Below, one piece after another: positions 57,056 through 64,000 of a stretch of DNA of 64,000 nt (positions are counted from its first letter, which is position 1; every line of letters starts with the position of its first letter). The translations under genes were made by a program, and so were the position numbers. Under the pieces are notes generated by a model. It was given only the letters and a program-made list of their open reading frames with translations. It was not told the origin of the DNA and did no database searches. Source of the stretch: Spirodela intermedia (taxonomy: Eukaryota > Streptophyta > Magnoliopsida > Alismatales > Araceae). The stretch covers positions 9,356,327 through 9,420,326 of the forward strand of contig LR746272.1 in assembly GCA_902729315.2 (NCBI GenBank), read 5' to 3'.

Positions 57056-57391
57056 CCAGCAGGGCTCCTACCTTCCATGGAGTCATACGCGTATATATAT
57101 ATACCCACCATAGACAATCATTTTTCCCCGCCTTTCTTCCCCCAAGTTGACTATTTTTTTCCATGTACAGCTTAGTTTTCTATTTTTTGATAGAAAATAA
57201 TCCGAAGAATATCTGGTCAACGTGAGGTGAATGGACGGCGATTGATCAGGTGGGGGTTGGCGGGTATGCGTGATGGACGATGGAGGGGCTGCGGGACCAC
57301 CGAGAGCTCGCTAAAACCCCTCGAGGACAGAAACCCTCGCAGATTCCTGAGACATCGGTGCTTCTGGGTTGCGAGGATCCTGCCGTCTCCC
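57056..57391. other. short spacer between RING-PHD and PPR genes
   Basis: 336 bases containing the 3' end of the RING-PHD gene and the promoter and leader of the PPR gene on the same strand. An upstream in-frame ATG at 57266 exists. Confidence 0.5.
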
Positions 57392-59377
57392 ATGGCGCTC
57401 TCCAGGTCCCTTTTCCACCTCAAGTCCCTAAAACCCTACCAGCTCCGCCTCTGTCACCGGCTGCCGTCCTCCTTCTTCGCCATCCGCCTCCTCTCGTTCG
57501 CCACGCCAGAGGAGGCTGCGGCCGAGCGCCGCCGCCGCAAGCGCCGCCTGCGCATCGAGCCGCCTATCTCCCCGGTCCGCCACTCGCAGTCTCCGCCACC
57601 GCATCAGCGGGTTCCTAACCCTAGGAACCCTGCTGCGACTAATCCCAATGCCCCCAAGCTCCCCGAGACGGCGGCGGTGCTCACCGGCAAGCGGCTCGAG
57701 CTCCACAACAATATTCTCAAACTGATCAGGGAGAATGACCTTGAGGAGGCCTCTCTCCTCGTCCGTCATTCGATCTACTCTAATTGCCGCCCCACGGTCT
57801 TCACCTGCAACGCCGTTCTCTCTGCCCTCATCCGCCAGTCCCGCTACCCCGACATGCTCTCGTTGCACCGCTTCATTACCCAGGCCGGTGTGGTCCCGAC
57901 CGTCGTCACCCACAACCTACTTCTCCAGGTCTACTGCGACTGCCGCAAGACCGACACTGCCCTCGAGCACTACCGGCTACTCGTCAATGACGCGCCCTAC
58001 AACCCTTCTCCCACCACGTACAGGATTCTGGTGAAGGGCCTTGTGGATAACTCCAAGGTCGATCGCGCAGTGGAGCTCAAGGACGATATGCTCGCCAAAG
58101 GTGTGTGCCCCGCAGACCCTGTAGTGTACAATCTTCTGATGTCTGGTTTCATCAAGAACGGAGACCCAGACAAGGCGCTGGAGTTGTACTCAGAATTGAA
58201 GGAAAAATTGGGGGGAGGAGCTATCGACGATGGTGTCATCTACGGGAATCTCATGAAGGGCTACTTCAACAAAGAAATGGAGAAGGAAGCCATGGATATC
58301 TATGATGAAGTTCTGGGGCCTGAGTCTACTGTTAGATTTGGGGCAGCGAGCTACAATTCAGTCTTGGATGCATTAAGCAAGAACAGAAAATACGACGATT
58401 CGACAAGGCTTTTTGATCGGATGATGTCCGAGCACAACCCGCCATTGAAGATTACAGTAAATGTTGGGAGTTTCAATGTCATGGTGGATGGTTTCTGTGC
58501 CCAGGGAAAGTTTGATGAGGCGATTGAGTTATTCGGGAAGATGGGTGACATGAAATGTACCCCAGATACGTTGTCCTATAACAACTTGATCGAGCAGCTC
58601 GGAAGGAACACGAAGATTTCAGAGGCAGAGCTTCTCTACCGGGAGATGGGCGAGAAGGGGATCACCCAAGATGAGTACACATATGTTCTTTTGGTGGAGG
58701 CATGTTTCCGAGTTAGTAGGGTGGATGATGCCACAGGATACTTCGAGAAGATGATCGAAGCGGGACTGAGGCCTAATGCAGCTGCATACAACAAGATGAT
58801 CGAGGGAATGGTAAACGCAGGGAGAGTGGATGAAGCAAAGGGATTCTTTGATAAGATGGTAGAGAAGGAGGTGAAGCCAGATGTTACTAGTTATGATCTG
58901 CTGTTGAAGAAATATTGTGAGATGGGTAGGTTGGAGGATGCACTAAGAACTGTCAAAGATATAGTTTTGGACGACAATGTGTCTCTGTCTGAAGAGATGA
59001 AGGAGATGGTCGTAGAGTCTCTTAGGAAGGAAGGCAGGGAAGAGGAGCTAAACAAGGTTCTTGAAGAAGCAGAGAGGGAAAAGGCTGAGGCACTGGCCAG
59101 GGCAGCAGAGGAGAAGGCAAGAGCTGAAGCTGCAGCAAAGGCGGAGGAAGAGAGAAAGAAGGCCGAGGCCAAGGCTAAGGAGGAGGCAGCCAAAAGGGCA
59201 ACCCAAGCTGCCATTGAGGCTGTTCTTGGAAAGAAAAATGCATCTGCTAGCAATGAAGAACAGGCCGAGGTAAGCCCGTCTTTGAACGAGGCTGATCCTT
59301 CAAATGGCAGCACAGATTTGTCGAGCGACAAAGGGCCAGTTGGGGACATCAATTCTGATGCACAGTTGACTGCCTGA
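57392..59377 (+). CDS. NUWA: mitochondrial PPR protein with C-terminal coiled coil, NUWA/EMB1796-like
   Basis: Single exon, 661 residues. The N-terminus (MALSRSLFHLKSLKPYQLRL) is basic and free of acids, fitting a mitochondrial transit peptide; the region up to about 110 is arginine- and proline-rich. About nine or ten P-type pentatricopeptide repeats follow (about residues 115-535), e.g. VVYNLLMSGFIKNGDPDKAL, SFNVMVDGFCAQGKFDEAIE and AYNKMIEGMVNAGRVDEAKG. The end (about 550-615) is an alanine/glutamate/lysine-rich coiled coil, then a serine-rich tail. A P-type PPR array with this coiled coil is the layout of Arabidopsis NUWA (At3g49240, EMB1796), needed for mitochondrial function and early seed development. 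I infer orthology from layout and recalled sequence. P-type PPRs bind organelle RNA. The ATG at 57266 would add 42 residues and spoil the transit peptide. Base composition runs from GC-rich at the 5' end to AT-rich at the 3' end. Confidence 0.88.
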   Translation: MALSRSLFHLKSLKPYQLRLCHRLPSSFFAIRLLSFATPEEAAAERRRRKRRLRIEPPISPVRHSQSPPPHQRVPNPRNPAATNPNAPKLPETAAVLTGKRLELHNNILKLIRENDLEEASLLVRHSIYSNCRPTVFTCNAVLSALIRQSRYPDMLSLHRFITQAGVVPTVVTHNLLLQVYCDCRKTDTALEHYRLLVNDAPYNPSPTTYRILVKGLVDNSKVDRAVELKDDMLAKGVCPADPVVYNLLMSGFIKNGDPDKALELYSELKEKLGGGAIDDGVIYGNLMKGYFNKEMEKEAMDIYDEVLGPESTVRFGAASYNSVLDALSKNRKYDDSTRLFDRMMSEHNPPLKITVNVGSFNVMVDGFCAQGKFDEAIELFGKMGDMKCTPDTLSYNNLIEQLGRNTKISEAELLYREMGEKGITQDEYTYVLLVEACFRVSRVDDATGYFEKMIEAGLRPNAAAYNKMIEGMVNAGRVDEAKGFFDKMVEKEVKPDVTSYDLLLKKYCEMGRLEDALRTVKDIVLDDNVSLSEEMKEMVVESLRKEGREEELNKVLEEAEREKAEALARAAEEKARAEAAAKAEEERKKAEAKAKEEAAKRATQAAIEAVLGKKNASASNEEQAEVSPSLNEADPSNGSTDLSSDKGPVGDINSDAQLTA

Positions 59378-60926
59378 AGAAGTCGGGACTTCTTGCGGGC
59401 GATTCCTTCGTGTGCTTTCGTGTCTAAAGAACAGTTGAAATAGTTCAGATTTTGATAGCCTCCATCAATCTATTGGTTGACGACTCTGGAAGAATCTTTC
59501 AGACCCTCTCCGCCATGAAATTTCTTGCTTGCAGAAGGCCTCAGAGTCAACGTGTTTATCGGTACGAGCCCTGGGCTTCTCGAGCTGCTGCTAGGTGGCC
59601 CAGCGCATTGTCATCTCTCTATCTCTCTCTTAAGTACGCATTTCCCTGCTTTATAAGCATGGTCGTATGAAGTAGTATCACATTCAAGCTGGCAGCATAC
59701 GTAACACGAGATATTGTGGCAAATGATTGATAGCACACTCCTGGTCAGACCCATGGAGAAAGTCAACCTCGACAGTCTACTGGGACCCAAAATTTCCTCT
59801 TTTTCACCACAAAATCATTCAAAATCTACAAAAAAAAATCTCATTTATTCCCAATCGTGCGTCGATAATGAACACATCTTTCGAAGAACCCTCAAGGGGA
59901 AGAAGAGAGACTGCGGCGATAAATGGCCTGCTTGTAGAGGATGAATGAGATATTCACAGGAGGCCCTTCACGGAATTATATATATATATACACACACACT
60001 TAAGGAATTATACTTAAAGGTAATCTAATAGCTGATATCTCAATGACCTCATATTATTGATGACATTCTGAATTTACGATCAAATCCACCGGAAATGGGC
60101 CCATCAGTCTGCAATGAAAGAGAAATCAGAAATGATGAGAAGGAAAAATGTATGCTCAGTGAGGGCGATCATCCAAACTAGAGTGAAACGCATACAGGGC
60201 AGCTATCATGCGGCAGATAAACTGAATCCCCCTATCTAGTGAAGCAAGCAGACAGTCCAGAACTGGTCTAGGAGCATCATATGGTCATCTGTTGTTCTAC
60301 ACAGAGGATAACTGATGATTGCGGCTAGCCCAGACCATGGTGTAGATAGAACGATGGAAATTTTAGCCAGATCACGAAAAAATAGTTGGAGATTAGCTTC
60401 AAAGTAGTTTCAAATCAAGCGAGTGTATATAATGTGTTGTCAGTATCTTGTGAAATAGGCAGAAGAGCTTTCAATTAATACCTTGAATAAATGGGATCTT
60501 TTCGAAGCTAGGTATCAGGGGCTGGTACGTCAAATGGGAAAAAAATATGAAATATATCACGTCTAGAACACGTAGAATACTTGCAAAACTACTGGAACTA
60601 ACTGAAAATTCACGGAAAAGGAAACCTCACCCACCAAACCATACTACAGATAAAACAAACAAAATCATTGGTCAACCATACGGTGATCTCATGCTGTAAT
60701 GATTTCAGGGTTTTGTTTTTACATGACCTAAACTGATGGGAATATAAGCATATCATTTAGAGGAAGGGGGCAGAGAGAGAGGGACTCTATCGCCACTCAG
60801 AACAATAACAGCATCTTTCAGAAGAGTTGTGGCATCATATAATTTACGAGACACGTTGGCCCCGTTTATTGTTTAACTGTAAAATAACGAGGTACCTTGG
60901 CATGAAATTTGATTTTTTCCGCGATT
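59378..60926. other. convergent intergenic region
   Basis: 1.5 kb between the 3' ends of the PPR gene and EMB1703. AT-rich after 59.7 kb; a short TA/CA repeat lies near 59979-59999. No gene recognised. Confidence 0.6.
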
Positions 60927-63900
60927 TTAAGCCAGCGGAGTTTTGCGGGCAGTAGGTCTTTTCAGCAGTGGCTTTGATTTTCTGTGCGCAAACCAGAGAA
61001 AAGACATTCATATTAGAGTGACCAAAACTCCAATGTTGCCAATTTGCTAAGCAAATGTAAAAGGTGAATCGCAGACGTGACCAAGATCATAATTAGAACA
61101 TTTTGCCAAAAATACCTCTTGGGGGATTTGTCAGCATTGATGACACCTTTCATTAATCCGCCCATATCAATGCCACGTTCCCGCATAATCTTATCATGGT
61201 ACATCTTGCTTCCAATTTCTGTTATTTCTTCCTCCACCTCCTCCAATGTTTGGTCTATATTGAGTTTGAGCTCTCCTTTCCTTATAACAGTAACGTGGAA
61301 TCCATTGGATTTGGCTTCCCGAAAGGCATCCTGCAGGGTAAGTGGTTGGAGTTCCACGCACAGATGGTAAGCTATCTCAAGTGCTGGCTGCATCTTTTGA
61401 TGCTGATTAATCACCCATAAAAAAAAACTAAAATAACCCTGGTTTCCAGACTATTGCTTCCTGACTCTGGACGGGCTCAAGCAAGGAAATTATTGAGCCC
61501 GTCTACAAAACACAAGCAGGAAATATAACAATTAAAGCAATATCTAGAAAGTCTTACACTCGAGGAAATACTGACCTCTAATGGAAGAGTACATTAAAAT
61601 TTAGTATAGATCATCTCATATATTGACATGCTTAGTCTTGCATAATTATCAAGGTAAAAAGACTTTACAATTCGATTATACTGCACTCTTTTCCTAATTG
61701 CAGTCATTTTCCTTTATTTATCATACTATTTCCACAACATTTTCATTAAGATCCTATGATGCAAGAAAAGGGCAGCAGCTGTCAAGTAATAAGTTTGGTT
61801 GGATCCAGTTATACTCATTCATGTCAAATAATCCAGTCATAAGCTAAAAAGTAGGCTGAATTCGGACGAACCAAGTCAGACAGGCAGTCTCCAGTCTTTC
61901 ACACCTTTTTTAGATGGTCAGCAATCTTACAATATCAAATGGCTCTGAATATTGTAGCATATTCAATTGTCCTAGCACGAAATATTTCCATCATGAAAGG
62001 GGTGGGTATTTTGACCTAGAGGGCTTTTGATTAAAGATTTGGGTAAAACTCTAATAGTCTCCTGATCATAAAGATTCAATTTTTATCAATTAAGATTCGA
62101 GCCCTGTTTCCACCATAACAGCGACAATATGATGATTGAAAATAAAAGTCATGGCAATGTTACAGAAGCATTGCACATTTTCTCAACGTTCTAAGACTTC
62201 TGAACACGGAAAAGAAAAATGGTACCTTTGGAGGTCTGGCAACCACAAAAGCACTACCATTTCCCAGCATTTCCATATGAGCTTGTATGATGTGACAAAA
62301 GTTCTTAGAGTCTCCGGCATCCTCAAACGCAATGACATGATATTGCTTTGGATCTAGCTCAAGATCTGCAGCCATCTCTAAGGAGTAAAATCCTATTTTT
62401 GGGACGTCGTCTTCAACTCTGTAGAGCTCAATGCACTTCAAAGAAATAAAGAAGGAGCATGTTAAAGCAGGAAGAACTCAACAAGAAAAAAAGTCAGACG
62501 GGAGTTATCTAGAATCTCTAAATATGCGTAAAATAAATAAATGAAAGTAAAACAAAAATTCCTTACCAGTACGAAGCTAAGATCCAACCACCAAAGATAG
62601 TCCTCGTCCTTCTCATCTAAATATTCCTTATACTTGCTGACGACCGCTTGATGCCCAAACGTTTCAATTTCCCTCTTAAGCTTATCCATTTTCCTCTCGA
62701 TGAACCTCCGCTTTCTTTTGGGTATTCTAGTCATCAGATCGGCCACATCCTGCACCTCTTTCTCTGTGATCCATTTGTCTAGATCCTTTCCCATATCTCT
62801 CATAATTGATTTCACCTCTGGATCTGTTTCTGCATTATAAAGTTCTAGAAACTCCCGGGACCATTTCTTTGTATGCTCCCAGTGCTCTTTGCCCAACTTT
62901 TTGCCAGATCTACTAGAACCATCACTACTTTCTATGATTGTCCTGGGACTTACAGATGTTCCATCTGAAGAAATTTTCCTCAGATTATGGACAGGAGAGG
63001 AAGGTGAGAGAGCATCTGATTGGGTTTTATCAGAAATCTGAAGGTCTTCCATATCCTCGCTTGCCATTTTACTCTCCAATGTCTCTTGTTGACCTCTAGC
63101 AAAGTTATTTAGAAACTCAGGATCTTCACTAAGTGGAGGACCTTTCCAACGGGGAACAATTTTCTCTAGAGGATCATGCAAGCTGATACCATCTGGAAAA
63201 AAAAACATAAAAAAGAATTATATCAATTCAAAGAGACATAAACAGAAAGTATGCATTTGTCAAAGACGAATAAATCAATATAAGTATTACCTATACCATA
63301 GTCGATGTTTTCAATCTTGGTGTGGATAAATTCATGCAATGCTAACATCCTATTGTTCTCTCTCTCTACCTTTCTTTCAAGACCCTCAAAGAATGCAACT
63401 TTCTCATCGGGGTCCATCAAATGAAAAGGCTCCCGTCCTGCCAACTCATTGTCACGAACTTTAAACACAATCTCCCTTAGATTTTCGTCATTCATCCATT
63501 CAAACTCTTCATCTTGTAATGCTATTTCACCTATTCCAGCACTAGGCACTTTCTGTTCTTTAGTCTTTTCTCTAGCTGACAAGTAGTTTTCTTGGAAACC
63601 AACTCCAATCTTCTCAAAGATAGGATCAAACTGCTCAAAATTCTTTTCAACCCAACTCTTCTCATCTTTTACTTGTACTTCAGTTTGACGATCATTATCC
63701 CGAGATTTCTCAGAAGATTCGGCACAAGAGTCAAGTGGACCGTTAACATCATTACAAACTTTAGGTCTCTCGACTTGTTCTTTGGGATGATGATCTTCAT
63801 CCCTAAAATCACTATGATCAGGTTCATACAGCTCTACAGAATCGTCACTTTCTTTGTGTGCAGCCACCTCCTCTCTCTCAAAGTGGCGTGTAACCGAACT

Positions 63901-64000
63901 CTGAAGAGCTCCATCATCTGCATTTTCAGGGGACAAACAATTTGCACTTCCTACGTCACTTTTCTCCACATCCATAGATGAGAAGACATCTACTGCAGTA
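60927..64000 (-). CDS. EMB1703: EMB1703-like plastid protein, 3' part (cut by window end)
   Basis: Five visible exons: beyond 64000-63291, 63192-62567, 62435-62226, 61330-61116 and 60981-60927, about 600 residues seen. The 5' part, including any transit peptide, lies outside the window. The acidic first segment is followed by family blocks: DEEFEWMNDENLREIVFKVR, FHLMDPDEKVAFFEGLERKV, GKEHWEHTKKWSREFLELYN, DVADLMTRIPKRKRRFIERK, LDEKDEDYLWWLDL, DLELDPKQYHVIAFEDAGDS, REAKSNGFHVTVIRKGELKL and EEEITEIGSKMYHDKIM. These match Arabidopsis EMB1703 (At3g61780) as I recall it, an embryo-essential protein placed in the chloroplast with unknown biochemistry. Phases agree at every visible junction, and the end is a lysine/arginine-rich tail (KSKPLLKRPTARKTPLA). 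The ATG at 63973-63975 is probably internal, since the frame stays open to the window edge. Confidence 0.87.

Noticed and set aside
1-64000. CRISPR arrays, operons, prophage or bacterial mobile elements
   Set aside because: Plant nuclear sequence with spliced genes; tandem repeats seen are simple microsatellites, not repeat-spacer arrays.

Overview
This window is nuclear DNA of a flowering plant, most likely a monocot and probably not a grass. Genes are split by GT-AG introns, and the proteins are typical of land plants. The genes fall into two base-composition classes. The aspartyl proteases, the exostosin and the pectinesterase are very GC-rich at third codon positions with few introns. RPC3, the RING/PHD protein and EMB1703 are AT-rich with many introns. 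The PPR gene runs from GC-rich at its 5' end to AT-rich at its 3' end, a gradient common in monocots. Long CT/GA microsatellites recur near gene ends. The species could not be named.

Layout, left to right. 1-1466 is microsatellite-bearing intergenic DNA. Then come three minus-strand genes: a nitrobindin-type heme protein (1467-4282), an intronless pepsin-family protease (4499-5728) and a NANA-like aspartyl protease with two exons (6918-8889). A divergent plus-strand exostosin-family (GT47) glycosyltransferase follows (10201-12398). 12.4-16.0 kb is intergenic and repeat-derived; it holds a perfect plant snRNA-type upstream element (USE) with a TATA box at polymerase III spacing. RNA polymerase III subunit RPC3 spans 16058-25635 (minus, 14 exons). 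Head to head with it is a 43-codon membrane microprotein split over two exons (26074-26587).

26.6-32.2 kb is AT-rich and holds a decayed Ty1/copia pol remnant. A pectinesterase with an inhibitor-like pro-region follows (32254-34866, plus). Next are a type II phosphatidylinositol 4-kinase gamma with two ubiquitin-like domains (35877-38615, minus) and a prolyl oligopeptidase/dipeptidyl peptidase (39747-45341, minus, with a 30-nt microexon). The RING+PHD protein of the At4g10930 type occupies 46645-57055 (plus, 14 exons). It is followed by a mitochondrial PPR protein resembling NUWA/EMB1796 (57392-59377, plus). The 3' part of EMB1703 (60927 to beyond 64000, minus) closes the window.

The genes do not form one pathway; this is an ordinary gene-rich plant segment. 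Recurring themes are cell wall and secretory functions (exostosin, pectinesterase, two secreted or plastid-type aspartyl proteases) and housekeeping or organellar functions (RPC3, the PPR protein, EMB1703). Exon boundaries were assigned by eye from splice signals, reading-phase continuity and recalled family conservation; no alignment was run. No convincing undescribed system was found. The best leads are the possible Pol III transcript near 14.8-15.0 kb, the intron-split microprotein, and an orphan TATA-driven unit at 35.37-35.55 kb.
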